64,000 bases of DNA from Meghimatium bilineatum (Eukaryota; Mollusca; Gastropoda; Stylommatophora; Philomycidae), in contig CM067306.1 in assembly GCA_034231615.1 (NCBI GenBank), positions 59,625,057 through 59,689,056 of the forward strand. Direction: 5' to 3'. This document shows positions 44,628 to 55,170 of the stretch, piece after piece. The translations under genes were made by a program, and so were the position numbers. Each line of letters opens with the position of its first letter. Position 1 is the stretch's first letter. The notes below the pieces were generated by a model. It saw only the letters and a program-made list of their open reading frames with translations, did not search any database and was not told the origin of the DNA.

Positions 44628-45168
44628 GGTGTCAATCCTTATGGTCCACACCGTGCGGCTATGGTTATACTCTCCCACATCCTTCTGTTATGTGTGTTAT
44701 GTCCTGGTGTTAATCCTTATAGTCCACACCGTGCGGCTGTGGTTATACTCTCTCCCACATCCTTCTGTTATGTGTGTTATGTCCTGCTTATAGTCCACAC
44801 CGTGCGGCTTTGGTTATACTCTCTCCCACATCCTTCTGTTATGTGTGTTATGTCCCGGTGTCAATCCTTATGGTCCACACCGTGCGGCTTTGGTTATACT
44901 CTCTCCCACATCCTTCTGTTATGTGTGTTATGTCCTGGTGTCAATCCTTATGGTCCACACCGTGCGGCTATGGTTATACTCTCCCACATCCTTCTGCTAT
45001 GTGTGTTATGTCCTGGTGTCAATCCTTATGGTCCACACCGTGCGGCTTTGGTTATACTCTCTCCCACATCCTTCTGTTATGTGTGTTATGTCCTGATGTT
45101 AATCATTATGGTTCATACCTTGAGGCTTTGGTTATACTCTCTCCCACATCCTTTTGTTATGTGTGTTA
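44628..45168 (+). repeat. About 80-bp tandem array, 7 copies
   Basis: The unit TCAATCCTTATGGTCCACAC, CGTGCGGCTTTGGTTATACT, CTCTCCCACATCCTTCTGTT, ATGTGTGTTATGTCCTGGTG. Length changes (CTCTCTCCC vs CTCTCCC) shift frame among copies, which argues against coding. Confidence 0.9.
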
Positions 45169-45248
45169 TCAATCATATCAGATACCGATGTTCTCCCATG
45201 GCAGGTTGTCAAGCTTGGTTGTCCTCTACCCCTCTCTTGCTCTTGTAG

Positions 45249-45550
45249 TATATATACTATATAAAGTACCAAGGTTATTGTTAAAGCTCAACTATCAATG
45301 TAAAAAATAAATAAATAAAGAAATAGCAATAAACAAAAGAACAAGGATATTTTTCTACGTTTCGGTCCAACTGGGACCTTTTTAAAAAAAAACACGTGAA
45401 AATTAAGCACGAAAAATTAAAATATAAATGTGATTATTTGGAAATGTCTTTATTACAGCAAAAGTTCTTTTATTTATTACTATTTATTTTTATTTTTTTA
45501 CATTGATGGTTAGGCTTTAACAGTAACTTTAGTACTTTATATAGTATTTA
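45249..45550. repeat. Foldback element, about 85-bp inverted arms
   Basis: ACTATATAAAGTACCAAGGT...ATCAATGTAAAAAATAAA (45249-45335) is mirrored by the complement at 45470-45550 (ACATTGATGG...TACTTTATATAGTA). The roughly 140-bp loop contains CGTTTCGGTCCAACTGGGAC. No frame. Confidence 0.7.
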
Positions 45551-45589
45551 TGTTTATTTGTTTGGTTACTGTGGCACAATCCACTTTGT

Positions 45590-45795
45590 CGGACATCCTA
45601 TTAAATTTTGGTTATTTTATATTTGTTCTTTAACTTGTCTATTGTCACGAACTTATATCTTCTCAGGACGTGTCCAAAAATGCGGACTGTCTCTTTCTGA
45701 TGTGGGTGAGCAGCTATCTTTTTGAATTATTCTTTTCATCTGTTCTTGGTGTTATTAACATTTTTCTATAAAACCACATTTCTGCTGTCTCAATA
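45590..45795 (-). mobile_element. Family M LINE fragment
   Basis: The minus strand reads ETAEMWFYRKMLITPRTDEK, matching TEMWFYRRMLRIPRTARKTN at 28740. Frames are broken downstream. 45796-46194 shows no gene. Confidence 0.65.
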
Positions 45796-46194
45796 CAGTA
45801 TAATATTGAAACACTTGAAAGTGGTGGTTTCGAATAGTTGACTAAAGAAAAGAATTTGTAATCTTTGAATCAACACACATGTAGACTACTGCAACAAACC
45901 AGGCAGAAAATATGGGCACGGGACGTCAAATCTATTTATTATATGTGTCTTCATTTTATCACTCTTCGGTTAGTTATCAGTTTATGGTGCCGATAGATTC
46001 AATGAACAAATTCAGTGTAATTTGTTTCAGGTCTTCCATGGAGCGTATTAGGTTTGGAAGTAGTACCATCTCAGTAGGCCATGTTTTCTCCCTCTCTTTT
46101 TGGCAGAGTTGGTAAAACTTATAAAACACCGTAGAGTTTTGCTGAACGTTTTCTTAAATTCTGCCTTTAATTTTTTGCAACCTTGTTATTTAAT

Positions 46195-46345
46195 CTTCTT
46201 CTTCAGCGTTCATTCTCAAACTCCCGCTGGATCTCTCATGTAGCAGGACAATGGCCCTACCAGATTTTCAGCAGGATGTAGTCCAGAGAATTTAATGAGG
46301 TGTGTCGCAGTTTTATTTGCGCCAATGACCCAACACATCCGTCTT
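46195..46345 (-). repeat. Family B SINE-like repeat
   Basis: Minus-strand copy from CTTCTTCTTCAGCGTTC to CACATCCGTCTTCGG. Confidence 0.75.
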
Positions 46346-46429
46346 CGGTGGTGTTATTTAATCAAAGTATCTTGTTATCCGGGGTCAATAGGTAGGGATT
46401 TTCCAATGAACAAAATACATTTCCAACAA

Positions 46430-46545
46430 AAGTGCCCTGTAGCCCTATGCTGTGATAGAATTAAAAACATGGAAAAGATAAAGCTTACTACATGCGAAAT
46501 GAGATGTCAAAGAAAAGCAGCAAACATAACAAGAAGAGACAATGT
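46430..46545 (+). mobile_element. Family F LINE fragment
   Basis: Reads KLTTCEMRCQRKAANITRRD, the segment that lies between KYLGSIF and IKWFGH in family F. Confidence 0.6.
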
Positions 46546-46559
46546 TAGTTAATCGTCGG

Positions 46560-46925
46560 ATCATCATCACTGCACTCCGGACAAATCCATAGGTGCTCTG
46601 ATCTCTCACTGAGTGTATCTGCCATTACACCTCTGCTGAAAGTTTCGGTTCTATGTTGATTGACCATTATTCTTCTGCGTCCCCCGAACTCTGGCGAGTC
46701 CACATTTCAAACCCCGTTCCTTAATTGTAGCAATTGAATAAGAATCATCATCCACGTTAAGTTAACTTTCACGTGCTGTCTCCCGTTGGTTGCTGATCCA
46801 GTGGTCTATGGGCTCCCGTAGGGAATTCAACACATCTGCACGATTCATTGCTTCTTCCCGGTGTAACAACAGCATCTGACCTCAGAAAATCAGCTCTCTC
46901 GTTGCCTCGAACGCGCACATGCCCA
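46560..46925 (-). mobile_element. Family H LINE 3' fragment
   Basis: On the minus strand, GHVRVRGNERADFL and downstream sequence match the RNase H end at 16004-16369. It is fused directly to the family F-type linker fragment at 46930. Confidence 0.65.
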
Positions 46926-47655
46926 GACACGAAAATAATGAACAGCTGCTTGGCTGATTTCATGACTTCATCAATGTTGGGTGGGATGTCAAGCTTGCTG
47001 TTTATTTGAACTACTTGTGGCATGCGTGTTGTAACATCATTTCGTACAGTAGGTGGTTGGTTGAAGACAGCCTGGAAGTACTTTGCCCAACTTTCTAATG
47101 TCTGAGGATTCTCAGTTATCAGCTTTGGACACTTGTCAACCAAGATTGGCATTAGGCAGACAGATTGTTCATATACAGTTCGTACGACATCGTAAAAGCG
47201 TTTGCAATCATTCTTGTCAGCATAAGTCTGAATATCTTCTGCTCTGTTGCTGAGCCATGCGTCGTGCTTATTGCTGAGTTTTTCTTAAACAGTTTTTCAT
47301 GTGCTGAGCCATGCGTCGTGCTTATTGCTGAGTTTTTCTTAAACAGTTTTGCATGTGCCGAGCCATGCGTCGTGCTTATTGCTGAGTATTTCTTAAACAG
47401 TTTTGCATGTGCTGAGCCATGCGTCGTGCTTATTGCTGAGTTTTTCTTAAACAGTTTTGCATGTGCTGAGCCATGCGTCGTGCTTATTGCTGAGTTTTTC
47501 TTAAACAGTTTTGCATGTGCTGAGCCATGCGTCGTGCTTATTGCTGAGTTTTTCTTAAACAGTTTTGCATGTGCTGAGCCATGCGTCGTGCTTATTGCTG
47601 AGTTTTTCTTAAACAGTTTTTCCTGTTGTTTTATCCTTTTAAAAAGAAATTCTTC
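46926..47655 (-). mobile_element. LINE linker fragment with in-frame 54-bp expansion
   Basis: The minus strand reads EQKIFRLMLTRMIANAFTMS, a stop, then MPILVDKCPKLITENPQTLE, SWAKYFQAVFNQPPTV and LDIPPNIDEVMKSAKQL. This is the segment between endonuclease and RT in a LINE ORF2. Upstream, the 18-residue unit KLFKKNSAISTTHGSAHA is repeated seven times. The other end is chimeric, joined to RNase H sequence. Confidence 0.7.
47227..47625 (-). repeat. 54-bp tandem repeat, 7 copies, inside LINE sequence
   Basis: The unit (plus strand) TGCTGAGCCATGCGTCGTGC, TTATTGCTGAGTTTTTCTTA, AACAGTTTTGCATG. Copies are nearly identical, so the expansion is recent. 54 is divisible by three, so both strands stay open. 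Confidence 0.9.
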
Positions 47656-47664
47656 GTCGTCGTC

Positions 47665-47938
47665 TTCTTCTTCTTCTGCGTTGGTTCTCAAATTCCTGCA
47701 TATTAGGAGTATGTAGTCCGGAGATGCGTTGTGTCATGGTTTACAGCATTGCTGGGATATGTGCTCCTTTCGGCCTGACACATCCAAACTTCATTATGAC
47801 CTTGGGTCGCTTTGACCCTATATGGAATGAGACACCCAACTTCACCCTATAACCTCCATATCACATCATACGACCTGCATGAAGGTAAACAGTTATGTTA
47901 TTCTTTGCTCCCCTCTCGGACCCCGGCAGCACACGGGC
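47665..47938 (-). repeat. Family A SINE-like repeat
   Basis: A minus-strand copy from CTTCTTCTTCTTCTGCG to CGGCAGCACACGGGCG. Its GAA tail supplies an acidic start to the open frame of the neighbouring LINE fragment, which is fortuitous. Confidence 0.8.
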
Positions 47939-47989
47939 GAAAAAGTAACAAATCAATAACTTTCATAGGGATAGTCATTATAATCATCA

Positions 47990-48118
47990 AACACACCCTC
48001 AAGGTCATAAGGTTGCCTCCACTCTCGAGGTCATAATGGTGCTTCCACTCTCGAGGTCATAATGGTGCTTCCACCCTCAAGGTCATAATGTTGCTTCCAC
48101 TCTCGGGGTCATAAGGGT
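47990..48118 (+). repeat. 26-bp tandem repeat, 5 copies
   Basis: The unit CTCTCGAGGTCATAATGGTG, CTTCCA. Its last copy runs into a LINE 3' end (GGTGCCACTTTAGAAACAT) similar to 51930-51960, on the minus strand. 48200-48503 shows nothing else recognisable. Confidence 0.85.
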
Positions 48119-48503
48119 GCCACTTTAGAAACATAGACATATTGACATATATTTCCTGCCATGCCTCTCTATTCTCAGTGCCTTGTTTGTGTGTGAAAGA
48201 AACTCAATTCTGATGTATGGAAGTGAATCTTGGATAAGATATCAACTTATTTTTCCATAAATTCGTATTTATTTACGATTGATATCTGTAGTTTAATGTT
48301 AAGAAATGACCATATTTAGCACCAAAAGACCCTTTTATTTTTCAGCCAATCAAATACGTTACATACGGGCGTGTATGATAATAAAGTTTCCATTAATAAT
48401 AATTCCTGAAATTTAACACCAAATTACCTTTTTTCCCCCTGGCCCAACATCCGTATCAATACGTAACATCCGTACTTGTTGACACCTAAAAAATAGTGGA
48501 TAA

Positions 48504-49130
48504 TTATATTTAGGCAGCAGAGATGTGATGTTCTAGAAGAATGTTAAGAACACAAAGGACAGATAAAAAGCGTAATGAAGATTTCTTGAAAGAAGTTAAT
48601 TCAAAAAGAGAACTGCTTACCCGCATCTTAGAAGGTCTATATTTTTTTGGACACATCATGAGAATAGGAAAGATGGAACACGTTGTAATAACAGCTGTGT
48701 TGAACAGTAAGAGGGATACGAGATAATTCCTGTAGTCGTAACCTTCGATAACAGTTACCATGTTGTTTCTGACAGGCCGACGTTGTGCTTGAACTAGGAC
48801 GGGTACGGCGTGGGTGGGCAGAACAGCAAAGAAACCTGTCGCAAGGGCCAGAGTTGTGCCCTGATGTCGACGCCCGTTTCGGCGGCATTGGACTCGAAAC
48901 ACCATCGATTCGAATGGCTGCTGGAACAGAGGGCGGAGCCATTATGGAAATGCCCAACGTGCTGTGAGGCCAGTTTTCTAATCAATAATCAAGGGATACG
49001 TGGAAGACCAAGAGGGTAGATAACCTGGTATTGTGGTATGGGAGAACATCGGTATCGGAAATGATTGACGGCACACGAAATAGAAGGCTGTGGAAAGACA
49101 TAATAGCCAACATCACACATCATGGACCAT
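48504..49130 (+). mobile_element. Family M LINE fragment, interrupted
   Basis: SRRMLRTQRTDKKRNEDFLK, EVNSKRELL, FFGHIMRIGKMEHVVIT and then RGRPRG-like and YLVLWYGR-like sequence after the break at 48721-48991. Removing the break restores the usual order of the family M C-terminal end. Confidence 0.7.
48721..48991. mobile_element. 271-bp insertion with 9-bp duplication, type unknown
   Basis: AGGGATACG is present at 48712-48720 and 48992-49000, bracketing a GC-richer 271-bp block inside a LINE. No terminal inverted repeat, A tail or known motif. Several frames happen to be open on both strands, a result of its composition. Confidence 0.55.
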
Positions 49131-49194
49131 AAGAAGAAGAATTGAGGCACAATATGCTCTTGTAATAGATATATATAATAAGGGAGACAACAAA

Positions 49195-49450
49195 TGCTTG
49201 AATGGTGTGGTCATGTATGCAGACATGATTCATTGTCAAAAACGATTCTGCAGGGAATGGTCAAAGGTGGAATAATACAGTAGGACACAGAAAAGAATGG
49301 ACAGACAATATCGGGACTGAATATGACAAGACTTTCCTCATCCGTCCGCACCGTTGAAGAGAGAAATTGCTGGAGGTGCATCCAATTCTGTTGATGCATC
49401 CAATGTGGTACCCCCCAAGAAGATGACGTGTTACGGGGTTACAGATAGAT
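49195..49450 (+). mobile_element. Family R LINE 3' fragment
   Basis: TGGTCATGTATGCAGACATG, TTGTCAAAAACGATTCTGCA, GATGCATCCAATGTGGTACC and a GATAGATAGAT tail. Diverged. A second partial tail follows at 49500-49630. Confidence 0.65.
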
Positions 49451-49639
49451 AGATTACATATAGATATGTAAATATCAAAGAGTGGCCATATCAGGGTTTT
49501 TTCCACAGATCCGCATCGCTGGTGATATAAATCACTGGACGACACTGTGTGTTGACACATCCAGTGTCACTGTATGTTGACACACCCAGTGTAGTACCGT
49601 CCATGACTCTGATGGATTACGGGATATTGATTGCTCTGT

Positions 49640-49880
49640 AAAATCAGTTTTGTAAAGCCTGTATTCTTCTCTCCATTTCCACATATAATTGTCCAACTCT
49701 CCCATCCGTGCAAAATATTAGGTATTATTAGAGATTTATATAATTTAATTTTCAATGATGTACTTATTCTGATTTTCCATATGGTGTTCAATTGGAAAGG
49801 TACAGTTTAGTCTGTGTCAAGTGTAGCCTTGTTTTCTTTGTTAGTGGTTCCATCACTGCTCATATGATACCCTAAATAAA
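49640..49880 (-). mobile_element. LINE RT thumb fragment
   Basis: The minus strand reads MSSDGTTNKENKATL, then a shifted WKIRISTSLKIKLYKSLIIP and LHGWESWTI. It is RTE-like and parallels KYLGSSICSDGK...KIKLYRSLVLSVVLYGCESW in family R. Confidence 0.65.
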
Positions 49881-49884
49881 ATAT

Positions 49885-50060
49885 ACATATGCCACAGAAG
49901 ACGGATGTGTCGGGCCATTGTAGCAAATAAAACTGCGGCACAACGCATTTCCATTATCTGGACTACACCCTGTTGAAAATCTAATAGGATCATGCTATGA
50001 CCCCTGCTGCAAGAGAGATCCAGCGGGAGTTTGAGAATGAACGCTGAAGAAGAAGAAGAT
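49885..50060 (+). repeat. Family B SINE-like repeat
   Basis: Plus-strand copy from GAAGACGGATGTGTCGGGCC to GAATGAACGCTGAAGAAG. A GGT/GTT-rich trinucleotide stretch follows at 50075-50205. Confidence 0.8.
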
Positions 50061-50281
50061 ATACAGATGATGATAATAGTGGTGGTGGTTGTGTTGTTAG
50101 TGGCTGTGGGTGTGGTGCTAGTAGTGACAGCGGTGGTGGTGGCAGCAGTGGTTTTGGTGGTTGTAGAAGCGGCAGTGGTTTTGGTGGTTGCGGTAGCGTT
50201 GTAGTGGTTGATAGAGATATTGTATACACACACTCAAGTAACAGAATCTGAATGGCTTGCCATATCATTCAATTTTTACAG

Positions 50282-50420
50282 ACAGCTCTACTGAACTGAA
50301 TGGTTTAGTGGAGGACAAAGAGGTCGCTGCCAGAGCTGTTGCCTTTGTTGTAAACAGCACCAGGAAAGGGATAGTCCCCTTGTGTGCGGACATTGCAAAT
50401 CTGCTGAGGGCTAAGAGAAG
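50282..50420 (+). CDS. Exon 2 of the plus-strand coiled-coil gene
   Basis: Acceptor TTCAATTTTTACAG and donor AGAAG|GTATGG enclose 139 bases open in one frame. It encodes SSTELNGLVEDKEVAARAVA, FVVNSTRKGIVPLCADIANL and LRAKR. The mix of helical and conserved-looking residues is unlike the repeats around it. Phase 1 in and phase 2 out match exons 1 and 3. I cannot name the domain. Confidence 0.75.
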
Positions 50421-50709
50421 GTATGGCAGAAATTGCTGTCTGTTAAATGTGGTATCTGATTGTGTATGGTCATATTTTATATGTGTAGCGTTTGCATGAG
50501 GAAGGTCTGATGGTGTCACCAAAAGCCTGTTAGACCAACCATCATGCAACAGTAAAACCCCAGTAGATGACGTGCATGTTCCAAATTCTGGCAACCTGTC
50601 ACCTGTGACAAAAATCATTGTCACATTTAGTTTCAATTTCTTAATATTGTCTTCTATCAAATAATCTCATTGGATGACAAAATAATCTTCAGCACAAGAC
50701 AAATGTAAA

Positions 50710-51087
50710 CTTGTGACAGTTGAAATGGCATGCTTACTCAGAATCCTAGAAATATCGATAAGAGACAGAGTGAGGAATGAGGACATTAGACAAAGAACCG
50801 GCACCACCCCAATATTAGAAAATATTAAGAGACAACAGATCAAGTGGTGTGCACACATCGGCAGACTACCATCAGACAGCGTACCACAACAAGCTATGCT
50901 ACACGGATAAAGTAAAGGCAGACCTGGAGTCCAACCATGAAAACGATGGACCATTGAAATAAAAAGACGACAAATTTCACAATATACTCAGCACACACGC
51001 GGGCCATCTCCAGAAAACTCTTTCTATCCCTGATGTTGAAAGACAACAAAGGGTTTAACGAATAGATAGATAAATAGATAGATATAT
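50710..51087 (+). mobile_element. LINE 3' fragment with GATA tail
   Basis: Reads LLRILEISIRDRVRNEDIRQ, RTGTTPILENIKRQQIKWCA and then a shifted KRWTIEIKRRQ. It ends in ATAGATAGATAAATAGATAG. It is family F-related and lies in intron 2 of the plus-strand gene. Confidence 0.7.
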
Positions 51088-51139
51088 GACGAAATGATGC
51101 AGACCAACTGATATTGCACGTTTGTTCTTTTGTGGGCAG

Positions 51140-51232
51140 ACTTCTAGGTGACAGGGAATGCTACGTGTACCATAAATGCAGATGGGTCAACAGATCTGAC
51201 AGAAAAAAGGATGAACTGATTGGCTCTGATGT
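51140..51232 (+). CDS. Exon 3 of the plus-strand gene (3' limit uncertain)
   Basis: A strong acceptor (TTTGTTCTTTTGTGGGCAG) leads into an open frame in the phase required by exon 2: LLGDRECYVYHKCRWVNRSD, then RKKDELIGSD. To keep phase with exon 4 the donor must be GT|GTACGC at 51233, which is weak. The frame stays open to a TGA at 51284, so another donor or an unseen exon is possible. Confidence 0.5.
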
Positions 51233-51584
51233 GTACGCTTTGCTTTTAACAGGAGGTGGTGATCCTGGGATACTGCTGCAATGAGATGCTTTCCTTTCAG
51301 GACTAAACATGCATCCATAAACCTCCCTAACACAACCATTCCTTTGGGACAACAAACCTTATGCGAGTTCAGGTGTCATCTTGGTTACTCATCAAGGGGG
51401 AAATTCTGCTTCATTAGAAAAACTATAGAAAAACTATAGAAAAACTATACGACTCACTATTCTTCACCAAAAAGCTACCTGCTCACAGATAAAGTGATTT
51501 CTTAGTCATCATTACCACAATCTCGAAGCACACCGCTGAGAGTTGTCTGTAGGACACTCCTACAACCCTGACGGATAACGGGTC

Positions 51585-51838
51585 TTATTAATTATTATTA
51601 TTGTTATTGTTGTTATTATTACTGTTATTACTGTTATTCTTGTTATTGTTATTATTGTTATTATTAGTATTATTATTATTATTGTTGTTATTATTGTTAT
51701 TGTTATTATTGTTGTTATTATTGTTATTGTTATTATTATTATTATTTGATTATTATTGTTATTATTATTGTTGTTATTATTATTATTATTATTATTATTG
51801 TTATTGTTGTTATTATTACTATTATTATTATTATATTT
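51585..51838 (+). repeat. (TTA/TTG)n trinucleotide array, about 250 bp
   Basis: Mixed TTA, TTG and occasional CTG triplets. The polyleucine and polyasparagine frames are repeat artefacts. A family R tail remnant precedes it at 51540. Confidence 0.95.
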
Positions 51839-51894
51839 GTCCACTTTACTATATGAAATACGACTGAGAATCTCAAACAAAAAATAATGGTCAT

Positions 51895-52330
51895 CATCAT
51901 CAGCAAATCCATAACCCCATAAGGCTATAGGGGTGTCACTCTAGAAACGTCAACACAAAAATTTCGCCATGCCTCTGTTATCTGTTCTTTGTTTGAATGT
52001 GGAGAATCTTAATCATGTCTAGTCTTTAATATTATCAATCCATACTTTCCTCTGACCTCCTTTTCTTCTTACACCTCAACTGTTCCCTGCAGGATATCTT
52101 TATAAAGAGAACCATGCCTCATCACGTGGCCAAACCACACAGGTTTGCAACGCTTTATCACTGCCATGAGATTATCATTGTTGGCCTGCAAGAGTATTTA
52201 TTTTGCTTTTCGTGTAGGCCTATATTTTGGTTTTATGTACTGTGTAATGGACGCTCAATATTCGTCCGTAACATTTGTTTACAAAAACCTGTATTCTCCC
52301 CTCATTTCTACTGTAATTCTGCACATCTAA
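51895..52330 (-). mobile_element. RTE-like LINE 3' fragment
   Basis: The minus strand reads VWFGHVMRHGSLYKDILQGT and then a diverged 3' end with SRVTPL and a GATGATGA tail at 51893. A 100-bp segment is tandemly duplicated at 52270-52430 (TTTACAAAAACCTGTATTCT twice). Confidence 0.6.
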
Positions 52331-52429
52331 AATATAACAGGTATTAGTTGTATTGGCTATGTTTACAAAAACCTGTATTCTCCCCTCCATTTCTGCTGTA
52401 ATTCTGCACATCTAAAATAGAATAGGTAT

Positions 52430-52730
52430 TAGTTGTCTTGGCTATTTTGACGTACAACTCCAAGTATATAAACAGTGACCAACAACAATAATGGCACAAT
52501 AATAAAAAAAAGTAATGAATGAAGGCCTAATTAATCCTGTGCAGAGGTCTTCTATTGCGGACGATCGTGCTATTTATAGACTTAGAATTGCTTTGGTTAT
52601 TTTTGGCATACAAAGGATATAGTGACCAACAAAAATCACGACAATAAAAAAAAATGTAACGCGTGAAGTCCTAATTAATTCTATAGGACCATATGTCTTC
52701 TATACAGCAGAAGATCATGCATACATTCAG
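52430..52730. mobile_element. Two palindromic-family MITE-like copies
   Basis: Two right-half-like units in tandem share TTGGCTATTTTxxCATAC, AGTGACCAACA and AGGCCTAATTAATCCTGT/GTCCTAATTAATTCTAT with the element at 37185-37385. Each ends in a GGTCTTCTAT-type end, the same words found in the 46-bp satellite. Confidence 0.55.
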
Positions 52731-52933
52731 ATAAGCCACGATAAGTATACTATTAGGGATCTACATTTGGAGAAGGGCTTGGTCATCTTCATGCCCATTC
52801 GAGGACACGGTCGTGCTATCAGATAGACACCACGAAGTGCATCAGTTATCCTAGTCTGTTTAATAATTTTTTGCAAAATATAAATAAGGCCTTTTAATAG
52901 AAAGTGACAAATGTATTGATAACATCATAGTAC

Positions 52934-53190
52934 GTAAAGTAAAGTAACCCATAGCATTTATTAATTCCGTAGGGGTGCGAGATGTTAGCGATCTCACATT
53001 TCAGAGGCTCTGCAAATGAGGGCGGTAGCCATCTCCTCTCCCTCACTGTCTTTACTTCCCGGATTAATCCGGTACCCATTTAAGGCTGGGTCGACCCGGG
53101 AGCCGTTGCGATCTGAAAAACATTTCCACCTCAACTGGGGAATGAACCCAGGATCACTCATATGCGAAGCCAGTGCGCTAACCACTCCCT
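52934..53190 (-). repeat. T-SINE copy
   Basis: A minus-strand copy with short GTAAA tail. GATAACATCAT occurs near both ends (52918-52928, 53200-53210), a candidate duplication, although the motif itself is repeated downstream. Confidence 0.8.
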
Positions 53191-53559
53191 GTATTTTATG
53201 ATAACATCATGATAACATCATGATAGCATCATGAAATACAGTAAAAATGAAATTCTATAATAAGATGCATATCTAAGTATTGATCTGTACCTACCCACCT
53301 ACCAACCTACCCACCTACCAACCTACCCTCCCACCTATCTATCTTGTCTTTTCTCTGATTTTGCTGTAAGGCGTCGCAGGATTGAATAACAATCGGTTTT
53401 CAGGCTATAGCACATTTGGTCAATTGATATGCAGTAATATTGAGACGTCTCATGACATCGGATGTTGTCTATCTGTATGTATCTGTCTGCCTAGGTGTTC
53501 TGCATATTTTCATTGTTTCCGTATATTGATCTTCATGTTGTATTTTCTACAAGTTACAG

Positions 53560-54480
53560 ATATTGAGTGAACATGATTTTGTAGTTGTTCTTTGTTTTCG
53601 TATATGAGGCTCTGACCGTCTGCGAAAAGCAGTTCATTTAGTTCATTGTTTAGTTGCTCTGAGTTATCTTGTTCTGAGTCGGTGATGCTGCCCTCTGCAC
53701 TTTTTGCCTCTTTTATTATTATGTCTATGTATACATTGAAAAGCAAGAGTGAGAGCACGCAACCCTGACATTTTCCCGTTTTTGTCTCAAATGCGTCTGT
53801 AATACCGTCTGATGTTCTTACCATGCATTGGCAGTTTTTATACAAAGATCTTATACTTTTCTAACAGTTGTCCTTTGATACAATACATTTCTAGAGTTTC
53901 CCATAGTACGTCTCTGTTGACTCTATCAAATGCCTTCTCTTGATCTATAGATATTGCTTTTAGTTCGTTGTTGTATTCTATTGCTCTCTCTCACCCATTT
54001 GCTTCAGCGTGAACAAGGCGTATGTGCAACTAACCCCTCTTCTGAAGCCAAATTGAGAGAGGCTCAATTGTGGTTCGATGATGTATCTTGCATTTTCTTA
54101 TATTATCTTTGCATATATTTTTCTGGTGTGGAATAATAGTGAGATGGCTCGGTATGTTTCGCTTTCTCTTTTGTTGCCCTTGTTTTTCCACAGTGGCACG
54201 ATTACTGACTTTTGCCAGTCTGGAAATTCTCTTTCTTTCCACGATATTATGAATCTTCTTTTGCAGCCATTTTACCCCAACATCTTTACATGCTTTAATG
54301 ACTTTGTTGGGTATGCGATCTGTACCAGACGATTTCTTATTTGGGCTGTTATTGAAAGCCATTTCTATTTCTTTGCTTAACATTTCTGGCTCTGTGATGT
54401 CTTGGTCTTTTCCCTTATTCTCTTTGGCTTCTTTGACTATTATTTTCGTATTTTGTCTAGCTAGTCTGTACTACACATAA
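53560..54480 (-). mobile_element. Family F LINE, linker to RT palm
   Basis: The minus strand reads EMAFNNSPNKKSSGTDRIPN, VGVKWLQKKIHNIVERKR, then a shifted FETKTGKCQGCVLSLLLFNV, YIDIIIKEAK and LNELLFADGQSLIYENK. FADG replaces FADD, so the second catalytic Asp is Gly. Uninterrupted by insertions, so a useful guide for the copy at 15375-19450. Intron 3. Confidence 0.75.
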
Positions 54481-54704
54481 TAATTTTGGTTTTTAGATTT
54501 GAATCCTGTTCTAAAGCATTGTTTCTTTATTTGTGTAGCCCTTCATTTCACCATGCTGTTTGTTGATCTCCCTTTGTGTTTTCTTATTCCACATACACTT
54601 TGTAGATTATTTATCATGTGAGTTTTAAATAATTCCTATTCTACCTTTATGCCATCGCTTTTGCATGATAGGGTAGTAATAATATGTATATCTATGTATT
54701 GTAG

Positions 54705-54849
54705 CCTTGAGAAAAAGGTGTACCTACTTAAGAGAGAGGTTGAGGCTCTGCGGTCATCTGCATCAGTCAGCTTTCGGACTAGCCATTCCACCAGCCCGAC
54801 ACCACCACTCACAGACAAATCGCTGGTAACAGATGTGATGTGCTTGCAG
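54705..54849 (+). CDS. Exon 4 of the plus-strand gene (coiled coil)
   Basis: Acceptor TATCTATGTATTGTAG; donor TTGCAG|GTAATT. 145 bases encode LEKKVYLLKREVEALRSSAS, a heptad-like coiled-coil start. Then comes a Ser/Thr/Pro linker (RTSHSTSPTPPLTD) and KSLVTDVMCLQ. Ends in phase 0, matching exon 5. The frame stays open past the donor into a 54-bp repeat array, so intron retention would add repeated residues. Confidence 0.7.
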
Positions 54850-54894
54850 GTAATTCTTACTGTAATGTATATTTTCATACTTTTTGTCTTGGGT

Positions 54895-55170
54895 CAAAGG
54901 GCGTGGATCCCATATACACCTGAATCACAAAACATACTTTTGTCTTGTGTTGAAGCATGGATCCCATGTTTATCTGGATCAGAAAGCATACTTTTGTCTT
55001 GTGTTGAAGCATGGATCCCATGTTTATCTGGATCAGAAAACATACTTTTGTCTTGTGTTGAAGCATGGATCCCATGTTTATCTGGATCAGAAAGCATACT
55101 TTTGTCTTGTGTTAAAGCATGGATCCCATGTTTATCTGGATCAGAAAGCATACTTTTGTCTTGTGTCATA
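54895..55170 (+). repeat. 54-bp tandem repeat, about 5 copies
   Basis: The unit GTTGAAGCATGGATCCCATG, TTTATCTGGATCAGAAAGCA, TACTTTTGTCTTGT. It begins 45 bases after the exon 4 donor. An 18-residue repeat AWIPCLSGSESILLSCVE is open in frame with exon 4. The array ends in a short Jockey-like scrap (CCTCAGAACAGGACACAAC). Confidence 0.9.

Noticed and set aside
44661..45310. 195- and 178-codon frames with repeated membrane-like segments
   Set aside because: They are an 80-bp tandem array; unit length changes shift the frame between copies.
47165..47716. 183-codon plus-strand frame with repeated FACAEPCVVLIAEFFLNS
   Set aside because: Antisense of the 54-bp expansion in a minus-strand LINE fragment; the LINE motifs read on the other strand.
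51560..51880. Polyleucine and polyasparagine frames
   Set aside because: Translation of a TTA/TTG trinucleotide array on either strand.
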